NCBI RefSeq assembly: GCF_003020585.1
Contig: NZ_PXUE01000002.1
Span: 1,054,001-1,118,000 of the forward strand
Origin: Chryseobacterium aurantiacum
GTDB taxonomy: Bacteria; Bacteroidota; Bacteroidia; Flavobacteriales; Weeksellaceae
Direction of reading: 5' to 3'
Length of the DNA stretch: 64,000 nucleotides
Shown piece by piece: positions 47,900 to 55,846 of the stretch. The position numbers were made by a program, and so were the translations under genes. The notes beneath the pieces are model-generated. The model had not been told where the DNA came from. It was given only the letters and a program-made list of their open reading frames with translations, and searched no databases. Positions within the stretch are counted from its first letter, which is position 1, and each line of letters starts with the position of its first letter.

Positions 47900-48073
47900 A
47901 TGAAAAATCCAAATTTCAAAAAGCTGAACCGAAAAGAACAGAAAGAGGTTAAGGGAAGTATTCAGATTAAAAAATGCAGAAACAGCACACAGTGTAATCC
48001 GGGAGAATGTTGTACGGGAGGCTTCTGTCTTCCCTCTCCTATTATAGAATGTGAACCACTTATTCTTGACTAA
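47900..48073 (+). CDS. Cysteine-rich leader peptide (knottin-like), copy 3
   Basis: A 57-residue member: leader MKNPNFKKLNRKEQKEVKGS, core spacing C-x5-C-x4-CC-x4-C, with the sixth cysteine shifted to the longer tail (IIECEPLILD). So the frame is a cystine knot with a longer last loop. The core is acidic at the end, in contrast to the basic start (IQIKKCRNS). It shares transcript and terminator with copy 2. No transporter, protease or modification enzyme gene for these peptides is in the window. Confidence 0.75.
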   Translation: MKNPNFKKLNRKEQKEVKGSIQIKKCRNSTQCNPGECCTGGFCLPSPIIECEPLILD

Positions 48074-48099
48074 AGGATATTTTTAAATTTAATTTTTGA

Positions 48100-48125
48100 A
48101 CATCTGCTTCGGCGGGTGTTTTTTT
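48100..48125 (+). terminator. Terminator after peptide 3
   Basis: ACATCTG (48100-48106) pairs with CGGGTGT (48113-48119) around CTTCGG, with two G-T pairs, then six Ts. It resembles the terminator after peptide 1. Confidence 0.8.
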
Positions 48126-48230
48126 GCTTTAATTGATGACTTTAAACTTTAATTAATCCTTAAATTTCCCAGTTTATGGCTCAGTCTTAAAAATTTGAAT
48201 TATTTTTGCATATCCTAAAAATTTGACGTT

Positions 48231-49553
48231 TTGAATTCTAGAGAAGAACTTATCTTTAATCCTGCCGACATCGCCGAAACTCTCAGCAACCTTCCAGCTG
48301 ATGAGAGGCTGCTCGCGTTTTTGAAGGTTCCGAAAGAATACAAAGCGGAGGTTTTTTCCCATCTTGATCCGGACTTTCAGGAAGATACAATCAGAAGCAT
48401 CGGAAGCGACGAGGTTTCTGAGATCCTGAATGCCATGACTCCTGATGACAGGACTTCTCTTTTTGAAGATTTTCCGGATGAACTGATCAAGTATTCTATC
48501 AATCATCTTAATCCACAGGAAAGAAGAATTGCCTTGAAACTACTAGGTTATGATTCGGATTCTATTGCCCGTCTGATGACTCCCTATTATATCCAGATTC
48601 GTAAGGAATGGACTGTAAAGAGATGTCTTCAGCAAATCAAAAAGGTAGGAAAAAGGGTGGAAACCATGAACTACCTGTATGTAGTGGATGAAAGAAACCG
48701 CCTGATTGATGACCTTGCCATTGGAACCCTACTGTTGGAAGAAGAGGATACTTTGGTCTCTGACATTACGGACAATCACTTTGTAGCAATTACGACGACG
48801 ACTTCAAAAGAGGATGCAGTTACCTACTTTGAAAAATATGACCGTGGTGCTCTTCCCATTATTACGGAAGCTGGTGTTTTGGTAGGAATTGTAACAATAG
48901 ATGACATTCTTGACCAGATTGAGCAACAGAATACAGAGGATATTCAGAAATTCGGGGGATTGGAAGCCCTGGATCTTCCTTATATCCAAACTTCCTGGAC
49001 GGAGATGATCAAAAAAAGAGCAACATGGCTGATCATTTTATTTGTTTCCGAAATGCTTACTGCTTCAGCAATGGGATATTTCGATAAAGAAATTGAAAAA
49101 GCTGTAGTTCTTGCCTTATTTGTACCGCTAATTATTTCCAGTGGTGGAAACTCGGGATCTCAGGCTGCAACACTGATTATTCGTGCAATGGCTCTTCAGG
49201 AAATTGGGTTGAAAGACTGGTGGTATGTGATGCGAAAGGAAATTATCTCAGGGATATGCCTGGGTCTTATCTTGGGAACCATCGGATTTATCAGAATTAT
49301 GCTTTGGCAGCAAATAGGACTCTTCGATTATGGCCAATATTGGGTTTATGTAGGATTAAGTGTTTCTGTTTCTCTTATTGCCATTGTATTGTGGGGAACT
49401 TTATCAGGTTCCATGATTCCGTTTGTTTTAAAGAAATTAAATCTGGATCCAGCTACTTCTTCTGCTCCTTTTGTGGCAACATTAGTAGATGTTACGGGAC
49501 TTATCATTTATTTTACGGTAGCAGGACTTTTCTTAACCGGAAAACTTTTGTAA
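48231..49553 (+). CDS. mgtE: Magnesium transporter MgtE
   Basis: Mg2+ channel of the inner membrane, 440 residues. It has an N-terminal MgtE_N helical domain ([23 protein letters not shown]), two CBS domains (about residues 130-250) sensing cytosolic Mg2+, and five membrane segments from about 262, with the signature [21 protein letters not shown]. Translation probably starts at the TTG at 48231, because MgtE_N begins directly and no ATG lies nearby. A -7 box TATTTTTG (48201-48208) supports this. Confidence 0.95.
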   Translation: MNSREELIFNPADIAETLSNLPADERLLAFLKVPKEYKAEVFSHLDPDFQEDTIRSIGSDEVSEILNAMTPDDRTSLFEDFPDELIKYSINHLNPQERRIALKLLGYDSDSIARLMTPYYIQIRKEWTVKRCLQQIKKVGKRVETMNYLYVVDERNRLIDDLAIGTLLLEEEDTLVSDITDNHFVAITTTTSKEDAVTYFEKYDRGALPIITEAGVLVGIVTIDDILDQIEQQNTEDIQKFGGLEALDLPYIQTSWTEMIKKRATWLIILFVSEMLTASAMGYFDKEIEKAVVLALFVPLIISSGGNSGSQAATLIIRAMALQEIGLKDWWYVMRKEIISGICLGLILGTIGFIRIMLWQQIGLFDYGQYWVYVGLSVSVSLIAIVLWGTLSGSMIPFVLKKLNLDPATSSAPFVATLVDVTGLIIYFTVAGLFLTGKLL

Positions 49554-49579
49554 TTTTAGGCATCTTCTAAAATGCCAAT

Positions 49580-50320
49580 ATGAAAATCGTTTCACTTGTA
49601 CCCTCTATTACGGAGGCATTATTTGACTTAGGACTGACCGAAAATGAGATTGTAGGCAGAACAAAATTCTGTATTCATCCTCAGGATAAGGTAAAGAATG
49701 TAGCTGTAATTGGCGGAACAAAAAACATTAATATTGATAAGATAAAAGCCTTGCAACCTGATTTGATTCTGGCCAATAAGGAGGAAAATATTAAGGAGCA
49801 AGTGGAAGCTTTAATGGATGATTTCAAAGTTACGGTAACGAATGTTGAAACCATTGAGGACAATTATTATCTTCTCAAAAACCTTGGAAAGCTTTTAGGA
49901 AAGGAAGAGAGAGCACAGGTATTCAATCTTAAAATCTATGAAATTCTTCATCAGGCTAAACTTGAAACTCCTGTAAAAGCAGCCTATCTTATTTGGAAAA
50001 ACCCTTACATGACCATTGGTGCAGATACGTTTATCAATAGAATTTTAACCGAAATCGGCTTTGAAAATATTTTTAAAGACAAGACCCGTTATCCTGAAAT
50101 CAAAACTGAAGATCTGGCAGATGCTGATGTGATCATGCTTTCTTCTGAACCGTTTCCTTTTAAAGAAAAACATATTGAGGAGCTGCAAGCCTTTTACCCT
50201 GATAAAAAGATTATGATTGTAGATGGTGAGGCATTTTCCTGGTATGGAACACATATTGCAAAATGTGAAAATTATTTCAGGGAACTGCTTGCTGAAATTC
50301 ATCTGATGCAGCAAAGTTGA
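49580..50320 (+). CDS. BtuF-like helical-backbone metal receptor, no signal peptide
   Basis: A 246-residue protein of the periplasmic-binding-protein fold used for cobalamin and iron complexes: IVSLVPSITEALFDLG at the start, GRTKFCIHP, LQPDLILANKEEN, the long linking helix, and DADVIMLSSEPFPFK. It starts directly with the first beta strand, with no export signal or lipobox, which is unusual for a binding protein. It may act in the cytoplasm or be exported by another route. It lies 26 bases after mgtE. Substrate unknown; cobalamin or a haem-like molecule would fit the family. Confidence 0.8.
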   Translation: MKIVSLVPSITEALFDLGLTENEIVGRTKFCIHPQDKVKNVAVIGGTKNINIDKIKALQPDLILANKEENIKEQVEALMDDFKVTVTNVETIEDNYYLLKNLGKLLGKEERAQVFNLKIYEILHQAKLETPVKAAYLIWKNPYMTIGADTFINRILTEIGFENIFKDKTRYPEIKTEDLADADVIMLSSEPFPFKEKHIEELQAFYPDKKIMIVDGEAFSWYGTHIAKCENYFRELLAEIHLMQQS

Positions 50321-50361
50321 TTTTTTTAACCCCAACATTAAACCTTAAACATTTAACCCCT

Positions 50362-50832
50362 ATGTCTGGTACCGTTATATTATCTGAAGGAATAGAATTT
50401 GATCATGTTATAGAAGAAGTTTCAAAATACATCAATCTCTATGTAATGGCTTTTGAAAAGGAAGAACGAACTTTCGCACGCATTGACAAACGTGAAAATA
50501 TGTATGGCGGAAACGGAACGGTGCATATGATACAGATGTTCGATCAGAAAGAATTAGCCAATAATCGTCTTGCTGCTTATATGGTTTTACTGAACAAAGG
50601 CGACGAATCTGGGTTTCATACTCACAATGAAAGAAATGAGGAAGAATTGTATGTTGTGGTACATGGAACCGGAGAGTATCGTGAAAGAGCCGGAACACAG
50701 GGGCCTATTCGTAAAAAAACACTTCAAAAAGGAGATATTACAGCCATTAGCTCTACAGGCTATCATTCTATTGAAAATACAGGTGATGAACCTTTAATCA
50801 TGTTTGTTATCACTACTAATAATCCATCATAA
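50362..50832 (+). CDS. Cupin-domain protein
   Basis: A 156-residue protein with one cupin barrel: motif 1 GFHTHNERNEEELYVVVHGTGEY carries the metal-binding His-His-Glu set, and motif 2 is GYHSIENTGDEPLIMF. Single-domain cupins of this type bind a metal and often act on small molecules. No enzyme activity can be read off. I chose ATG 50362 (MSGTVILSEGIEF), since an earlier ATG at 50317 begins inside the previous gene's end. Confidence 0.85.
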   Translation: MSGTVILSEGIEFDHVIEEVSKYINLYVMAFEKEERTFARIDKRENMYGGNGTVHMIQMFDQKELANNRLAAYMVLLNKGDESGFHTHNERNEEELYVVVHGTGEYRERAGTQGPIRKKTLQKGDITAISSTGYHSIENTGDEPLIMFVITTNNPS

Positions 50833-50845
50833 ATACATTATTCAA

Positions 50846-50874
50846 TAAAAAACTCCAACTAAAAAAGCTGGAGT
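50846..50874 (-). terminator. Terminator after fRMsr gene
   Basis: ACTCCA (50852-50857) pairs with TGGAGT (50869-50874), and the A run before it is a T tract on the minus strand. It can also end the convergent cupin transcript. Confidence 0.8.
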
Positions 50875-50902
50875 CTGTTTATTTATTCTTATTGAGTTTC
50901 AA

Positions 50903-51352
50903 TTATAAAACCTTGGAAACTTCGTTACAAAGCCATTCCAATAGTTCACGATCTTCATTGGTAAAAGGATCTACTGTATGAGAATCAATATCAATCTGAC
51001 CGATGTTTTTTCCATCCTTAAAGATGGGAACTACAATTTCTGCTTTTGTATCAATTGAACAGCTTAGGTAATTGCTTTCTTCGTGTACATCTGGCACTAC
51101 AAATGTTTCATTGGAAACAGCAACCTGCCCGCAGATCCCTTTTCCATAAGGAATAATGGTATGATCAGTTGGAGCTCCTACGTAAGGGCCAAGGATCAAT
51201 TCATCCTTATCTCCATTTTTAAAATAGAAACCGGTCCAGTTGAAATAAGAAATCTCCTGATCCAATAAATGGCAAACTTTTTCAAGTTTCTCTTCTGTAT
51301 TGTGTTTAGGACTTTCAAGAATAGAGGAAAGTCTTTTCTTTAATTCTGACAT
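50903..51352 (-). CDS. Free methionine-(R)-sulfoxide reductase, GAF type
   Basis: Reduces free methionine-R-sulfoxide back to methionine, in the cytoplasm with thioredoxin. The 149-residue GAF domain shows NWTGFYFKNGDKDELILGP, the catalytic region IPYGKGICGQVAV, PDVHEESNYLSCS with the second cysteine, and AEIVVPIFKDGKNIGQIDIDS, which together mark the fRMsr family. It ends at its own terminator and lies 13 bases after the 475-residue gene on the same strand, so it is probably co-transcribed. Confidence 0.9.
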   Translation of the reverse strand: MSELKKRLSSILESPKHNTEEKLEKVCHLLDQEISYFNWTGFYFKNGDKDELILGPYVGAPTDHTIIPYGKGICGQVAVSNETFVVPDVHEESNYLSCSIDTKAEIVVPIFKDGKNIGQIDIDSHTVDPFTNEDRELLEWLCNEVSKVL

Positions 51353-51365
51353 TGTTTTATTTTTT

Positions 51366-52793
51366 TTAAGAGAATTGTTTTAAAGGAAGTTCTTCTTTAT
51401 ATCCAAACATTCCACGCTCTTTAATCATTTCAGCCACTCCGTCCGGAACCTGAGTTTCCCAACCTTTAACGCAACATGCTATTTTTCTTAGTATTTCTCT
51501 TGAATAAATTTCCAAAAACTCTGGGTTATAGTTGGTAATATCAACAATACGATTATTACGCTTGAAATATTTGTACAACTCCTTTAGGTTTTCTTCTACT
51601 TTAAGATTAGAAGAGTCTAATAACTGGTGCGTTTCCGGATCTTTATAAGGATACAGATACACTCTCATTCCGTTTCTGAAAAACTTACCAAATGCTTCAA
51701 GGATTCCTCCTGAAAGGTTTTTATAATATTTCTCATCAAATACCATCAATAGGTTATTTACACCCATTGCAACTCCGATATCACCACTTGTATAAGAGGC
51801 AAAATAATCGATAAGTCTGTAATATTCTGAGAAGTTTGAAATAATAACAGTATATCCTAGTTTTCCTAAAATATCTACTCTGTCCAGGAAATCTCTTTCA
51901 TCAATATCCCCATCTGCTCTAAGGTTGGAAATGGTAATTTCAATAAGAACCTCTGTTTCTTCGTGGGTACAGATGGCATCCTTAAAGAACATATCCATTC
52001 CATTTCGAAGCATGTCAATATTTACTTTGGTAACGGGCCTGAAGCTTCCTCTTACGGCAAAAATATTTTTTTTGTACAATACGTCCGCAGGAAGCATATT
52101 ACTTCCTTGAGAGTTAAAGATCACCGCATCAGTCATTCCGTTTTTCACCAACTGAAGGGACATTAGCCTATTATCTACATACTCAAAAGCAGGACCACTG
52201 AAATCAATCATATCAATTTCAAGATTGTCTTTTGCTACATCATCGTATAAAGATTCTACTAATGTTCTTGGATTATCAAAGTAATTAAAAGCTCCGAAAA
52301 TAAGGTTTACCCCCAAATTTCCTAAGGTTTCCTGCTGTAAGGTAGCATCATTCTCTTTGAATTTTACGTGAATTACAATCTCATTGTAATCCTCATTTTC
52401 TTTTGTTTGAAAACGAATACCCACCCAGCCATGGCCTTTCACTGTCTTATCAAAATTAATGGTAGTCACAGTGTTAGCATAGGAAAAGAATTTTCTATCA
52501 GGGTTGTTATCTCTTGAAATTCTTTCTTCAATTAATGCTACTTCATAGCGAAGCATTTTACGAAGTCTGTTTTGGGTAACATACCTGTTTTTTACTTCCT
52601 TTCCGTAGATGGCGTCACTAAAATCTTTGTCATAAGCAGACATTGCCTTAGCAATCGTACCGGAAGCCCCTCCTGCTCTAAAAAAGTGACGAACAGTCTC
52701 CTGCCCTGCTCCAATTTCTGCGAAAGTACCATAAATAGTAGGATCTAGATTAATTGTTAATGCTTTTTGTTTAGGAGTTAGTTTCTGATACAT
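51366..52793 (-). CDS. Conserved Bacteroidota protein of unknown function, 475 aa
   Basis: A 475-residue cytoplasmic protein, with neither signal peptide nor membrane segments. Conserved-looking stretches are ALTINLDPTIYGTFAEIGAGQ, FFRAGGASGTIAKAMSAYD, VESLYDDVAKDNLEIDMIDFSGPAF and CVKGWETQVPDGV. I recognise it as a protein common in Bacteroidota. I recall it sometimes carrying the name nicotinate-nucleotide adenylyltransferase in annotations, but the HxGH motif of that enzyme is absent, so I do not use the name. Divergent from the MBL hydrolase gene with short spacing. Function open. Confidence 0.7.
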   Translation of the reverse strand: MYQKLTPKQKALTINLDPTIYGTFAEIGAGQETVRHFFRAGGASGTIAKAMSAYDKDFSDAIYGKEVKNRYVTQNRLRKMLRYEVALIEERISRDNNPDRKFFSYANTVTTINFDKTVKGHGWVGIRFQTKENEDYNEIVIHVKFKENDATLQQETLGNLGVNLIFGAFNYFDNPRTLVESLYDDVAKDNLEIDMIDFSGPAFEYVDNRLMSLQLVKNGMTDAVIFNSQGSNMLPADVLYKKNIFAVRGSFRPVTKVNIDMLRNGMDMFFKDAICTHEETEVLIEITISNLRADGDIDERDFLDRVDILGKLGYTVIISNFSEYYRLIDYFASYTSGDIGVAMGVNNLLMVFDEKYYKNLSGGILEAFGKFFRNGMRVYLYPYKDPETHQLLDSSNLKVEENLKELYKYFKRNNRIVDITNYNPEFLEIYSREILRKIACCVKGWETQVPDGVAEMIKERGMFGYKEELPLKQFS

Positions 52794-52847
52794 TAGGACA
52801 TGAAATTTTTTGTAAATTTACCAAAATTAAACCAACCTCAAAACAAA

Positions 52848-53615
52848 ATGAAGTTGAAATTTTTAGGAACTGGTACTTCGCAAGGTGTGCCCGTTATAGG
52901 CTGCACATGTGAAGTATGTACTTCGGAAAATCCCAAAGACAAACGTTTACGCTCTTCCGTGATGGTAACTACGGAGGAAAATAAAAAAATACTTATAGAT
53001 TGCGGTCCGGATTTTAGGCAGCAAATGCTTACCAATCACGAACATAATGTAGATATTGCCCTCATTACCCATGAACATAATGATCATGTGATTGGGCTGG
53101 ATGACATGCGTCCGCTTATTTTTAAAAGTGGTAAAGATGTTCCACTCTACTGTTATTCGAGGGTTGCCCACGAAATAAAAAATCGTTTTCCCTACGCTTT
53201 TGCAGATGTAAGATATCCCGGAGCACCAGCCTTTGAACTTCACGAAATTGAAAACAAGCCGTTTCATGTTTTGGATACAGAGATTACGCCTATTGAAGTA
53301 ATTCATTATAAAATTTCTGTGTTCGGATATAAGTTTAAAAAACTTGCCTACATTACAGATGCCGGCTTTATTTCTGATACGGAAAAGGAAAAACTGAAGA
53401 ATCTGGACGTCTTAATTCTAAACTGTATTAGAAAATTTGACCCGCATCCGGCTCATTTCATCCTCCCTGATGTGATCAAATTGTTTGAGGAGTTAAAACC
53501 CAAGAAATTATTTTTAACCCACATCAGTCATCACTTGGGAGTGCATGATATTGAAGATAAGCAGCTTCCATCCGGAATGCATCTTGCCTACGATGGTTTG
53601 GAAATAGTTTTTTAA
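52848..53615 (+). CDS. MBL-fold metallohydrolase, PhnP-like
   Basis: A 255-residue cytoplasmic metallo-beta-lactamase-fold enzyme. FLGTGTSQGVPVIGCTC is the N-terminal signature of the PhnP/RNase Z-related phosphodiesterases, followed by LITHEHNDHVIGLDD (HxHxDH metal site), a later YITDAG Asp, and LTHISHH. Probably a phosphodiesterase acting on cyclic or phosphorylated substrates. I chose ATG 52848, since the 16 extra residues from ATG 52800 lie inside the likely promoter. Confidence 0.9.
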   Translation: MKLKFLGTGTSQGVPVIGCTCEVCTSENPKDKRLRSSVMVTTEENKKILIDCGPDFRQQMLTNHEHNVDIALITHEHNDHVIGLDDMRPLIFKSGKDVPLYCYSRVAHEIKNRFPYAFADVRYPGAPAFELHEIENKPFHVLDTEITPIEVIHYKISVFGYKFKKLAYITDAGFISDTEKEKLKNLDVLILNCIRKFDPHPAHFILPDVIKLFEELKPKKLFLTHISHHLGVHDIEDKQLPSGMHLAYDGLEIVF

Positions 53616-53707
53616 AAAAAATCTTCGAAAAGCTTTTGAACATTGAAAAAAGTTCCTATATTTGCACACCAATTTGAAACAAACACTACGTTTGGAGTAA
53701 ACATCAA

Positions 53708-53787
53708 GCCCAGGTGGCGGAATTGGTAGACGCGCTGGTCTCAAACACCAGTTCTTAGGAGTACCGGTTCGATCCCGGTCCTGGGTA
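53708..53787 (+). tRNA. tRNA-Leu (CAA)
   Basis: Acceptor GCCCAGG (53708-53714) pairs with CCTGGGT (53780-53786), with G-T at the first pair; discriminator A at 53787. The anticodon arm is CTGGT-CTCAAAC-ACCAG with anticodon CAA. The long variable arm is typical of leucine tRNAs. CCA is not encoded. Confidence 0.97.
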
Positions 53788-53789
53788 CA

Positions 53790-53829
53790 AAAAAACCTCT
53801 GAAATCATTTAATTTTCAGAGGTTTTTAT
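53790..53829 (+). terminator. Terminator after tRNA-Leu
   Basis: AACCTCTGAAA and TTTTCAGAGGTT pair nearly perfectly, flanked by A and T runs. Confidence 0.9.
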
Positions 53830-53907
53830 TTTTTACTAGTCTTCTATTCTAAAATTTCAATTCTCTAGAGAATTAATTAAATCTGAATTGAAAAGGTTAA
53901 TATTAAT

Positions 53908-54243
53908 TTATAAAAATATCTTTTTCCATTTTCCAATGGTATTACGGCTCATGTTGAATTTTAATGCCACTTGTTTATTATTCAATTTATTTATCCTCTG
54001 GTAATCGAGAATTTCTAAAATGGCTCTTTTATCATATGACCGATGTTTCTGATTCAAAATACAATCTTCCTTTTCCCCAAATATTCTTTGGTTTAATTTA
54101 ATAATATCTAGAGTAGACAATGTTTTCTTCTCCAGCATAGATTTAACTTCCATTTTTTTCTCCGGATACTTTCTATCAATCAAGTCATTATAGATTCGTT
54201 TGTAATCAGGTTTCAATATTTTTTTCTGTACTTGTCTATCCAT
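53908..54243 (-). CDS. HTH protein, transposase-like, second frame of a pair
   Basis: A 111-residue basic protein ending in a helix-turn-helix (LNNKQVALKFNMSRNTIGKWKKIF), as in transposase orfA or Fis-like regulators. Its ATG (54243) lies 31 bases inside the end of the preceding gene, in the -1 frame, so it is read either by re-initiation or by ribosomal frameshifting at an A7 run. I see no DDE catalytic domain and no terminal inverted repeats, so I do not call an insertion sequence. Such pairs recur in Chryseobacterium and are often labelled transposase. Confidence 0.65.
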   Translation of the reverse strand: MDRQVQKKILKPDYKRIYNDLIDRKYPEKKMEVKSMLEKKTLSTLDIIKLNQRIFGEKEDCILNQKHRSYDKRAILEILDYQRINKLNNKQVALKFNMSRNTIGKWKKIFL

Positions 54244-54647
54244 TTATGTAAAGTGCTTTTGGGAATTTTATAATCTTCTATTATCTGTTTTATGGTTTTA
54301 TCTCCGGACTCTACAAGTTCTACAAGAAAATCTATAACTTCTTTTGTATAAATATTTTTCTTGAATATGGGTAATGAATGCTTTTTACCAGATATCTCAG
54401 TTTGCTTAAAGGAAGCCGGTGGAGAATATAATATAAGATGTTGGGAATATAGTCTGAAAAAATCGTATTCGAGAAGCTTAGACCATCTGAGAAGAATTTC
54501 TGAATCTAAAGATGGTTGATTGTACATATTTTCAATTTCCACAGCATTTAAGCTGAAAAAATTACAAATTCTTAAAATATCTATATCCGCTTCATTGGCC
54601 CTTATTTTAATCAGATTCCCTATATGTATGTCTTTATATAAACTCAT
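54213..54647 (-). CDS. HTH protein, first frame of a pair
   Basis: A 144-residue protein. The N-terminal half (HIGNLIKIRANEADIDILRICNFF, LLRWSKLLEYDFFRLYSQHLILY) is a recurrent Flavobacteriales module. The C-terminal 35 residues are a transposase-type HTH (IKQIIEDYKIPKSTLHKWIDKYRKK). It overlaps the upstream membrane-protein gene by 14 bases and the downstream HTH gene by 31 bases, so all three are translated together. The end contains an A_AAA_AAA heptamer before its TGA. Confidence 0.7.
   Translation of the reverse strand: MSLYKDIHIGNLIKIRANEADIDILRICNFFSLNAVEIENMYNQPSLDSEILLRWSKLLEYDFFRLYSQHLILYSPPASFKQTEISGKKHSLPIFKKNIYTKEVIDFLVELVESGDKTIKQIIEDYKIPKSTLHKWIDKYRKKY
54219..54225 (-). promoter_or_regulatory. 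Putative -1 ribosomal frameshift site
   Basis: On the minus strand the first frame reads AGA AAA AAA TAT TGA, giving the slippery heptamer A_AAA_AAA. A -1 shift joins it to the frame of the downstream HTH gene, yielding a fusion of about 246 residues. I could not identify a stimulatory structure with confidence. Confidence 0.5.
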
Positions 54648-55116
54648 TGTTTTGATTTATAATCTTTGTTAATTCTCTTTCTAAACATAACTGCTGAGCA
54701 TTATTTAATCCATAAAATTTGAATGATTGGTTATGGAAACTAGACTTGTACATCTCTCCTCGTCTAAATGATATTTCAAGATTTGTTTTAAATAGCGTCC
54801 TCTTTATCTTGTATTTAACAAGTCTTTGTTTTGGAAATTCCGTAAGCATCTTTGAGTTATGGATATGCTTTTTCATAAAAGGATGAGAAATAATAATACT
54901 AAGGACTTCACTCGTGCTGTCAATTTCAATTTTATTAGTAAAAATCAAATTATTAATTAACCAGATTATGATCAATGTAAGAGAAATGATCATGAATAGT
55001 ATTTCAGAAATATTATAAAAAACAATTAAAAAAAATAGATATAGAAAAGTAACAATGAGCAGAAAACAATTTATTATTAAAAATGTTCGTGCATGGTTAT
55101 AGTTATTAAATTTCAT
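54634..55116 (-). CDS. Small membrane protein, two segments
   Basis: A 160-residue protein with two hydrophobic helices (about residues 12-34 and 38-59), followed by a cytoplasmic or periplasmic domain of 100 residues with basic character (KYKIKRTLFKTNLEISFRRGEMYKSSFHNQSFKFYG), a PH-like strand pattern. Family not recognised. It overlaps the HTH gene downstream by 14 bases. Confidence 0.6.
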   Translation of the reverse strand: MKFNNYNHARTFLIINCFLLIVTFLYLFFLIVFYNISEILFMIISLTLIIIWLINNLIFTNKIEIDSTSEVLSIIISHPFMKKHIHNSKMLTEFPKQRLVKYKIKRTLFKTNLEISFRRGEMYKSSFHNQSFKFYGLNNAQQLCLERELTKIINQNNEFI

Positions 55117-55153
55117 GAAAATTCTATTAGGTTTTGGGAGGATATTAAAAATG

Positions 55154-55220
55154 TTGCCTTCTTCATTTACTATATATATTGAAATTGTGTTTTTTAATTT
55201 TGAGGAAAATAAGAAGGCAA
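55154..55220. repeat. Inverted repeat with 10-bp arms
   Basis: TTGCCTTCTT (55154-55163) and AAGAAGGCAA (55211-55220) are perfect complements enclosing 47 bp of AT-rich sequence. A second inverted repeat, ATCACTGTTGT/ACAACAGTGAT (55234-55261), follows directly, without the T tract needed for a terminator. Both lie between the adhesin-like gene and the HTH operon. Confidence 0.6.
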
Positions 55221-55278
55221 TGATTTTTCATTTATCACTGTTGTTTAATAACAACAGTGATATTAGTCTTATAATAGC

Positions 55279-55812
55279 TTAATTTGATGCCCAGAAAGAC
55301 CAAATAGAGCCATTAAAAAAAGCTAATCTTTTAGCACCAACTTTATTAATATACACCATCATTCCAGGAGAGGGGCTGGGGATATTATTAACATCGCTTA
55401 CAATAGGTATAATCATCGCTTTTGTTACGGACTCCAATACTAATACTCCATCTGCAGAACTGGTATTAGATCCAATAATAACTTTCGCATTAGTATTTTC
55501 GATATTATTTGTTTGTTGAGTAAGAACCGCTCCTACGTTACCGTCTTTTCCACTTAGATCCTGCCAAGCCCCATTATAATATTTAATTCTTGCTTTTGAA
55601 GAGTTGGAAGCATCCAGCAATATCGTTCCAGGAGTGGCTGCGCCGGGCAGGCTTTTTACATAAGGTAGGATAATACCTTTATTATTTGTGTTTGCAAATT
55701 CTAGCAATACGGAAGTTTTATTAGATGCCGTTCCTATTGCATCACCAAAAATTACTTGAGCAAAAAATATTTTATATAGAAATATTGCACTTAGCGTTAT
55801 AATTTTTTTCAT
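55279..55812 (-). CDS. Secreted protein, adhesin-like C-terminal module
   Basis: A 177-residue protein with signal peptide (MKKIITLSAIFLYKIFFAQ). The C-terminal 50 residues (SPGMMVYINKVGAKRLAFFNGSIWSFW) resemble the end of the neighbouring 780-residue protein (PQEGMMVYDTAAKCLKIYSDGTWKCF), a module common on Flavobacteriia surface proteins. KGIILPYVKSLPGAATPGTILLD is the shared N-terminal strand set. An upstream ATG at 55887 lies inside the other gene. Probably surface-exposed; function unknown. Confidence 0.7.
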   Translation of the reverse strand: MKKIITLSAIFLYKIFFAQVIFGDAIGTASNKTSVLLEFANTNNKGIILPYVKSLPGAATPGTILLDASNSSKARIKYYNGAWQDLSGKDGNVGAVLTQQTNNIENTNAKVIIGSNTSSADGVLVLESVTKAMIIPIVSDVNNIPSPSPGMMVYINKVGAKRLAFFNGSIWSFWASN

Positions 55813-55846
55813 GTCTAATGGTTTAAATTTAAAAGAGGAATAATAA

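Noticed and set aside
51366..52793. Nicotinate-nucleotide adenylyltransferase
   Set aside because: The name circulates for this family, but the nucleotidyltransferase HxGH motif is absent and the length is more than twice that of NadD.
53908..54647. Complete insertion sequence
   Set aside because: No DDE or HUH catalytic domain, no terminal inverted repeats and no target-site duplication seen.
53708..55116. Genomic island integrated at tRNA-Leu
   Set aside because: No integrase gene and no second copy of the tRNA 3' end was found downstream; the AT-rich HTH genes alone are not sufficient evidence.
55234..55261. Intrinsic terminator after the 177-residue secreted protein gene
   Set aside because: The stem is perfect, but no T tract follows on the minus strand.
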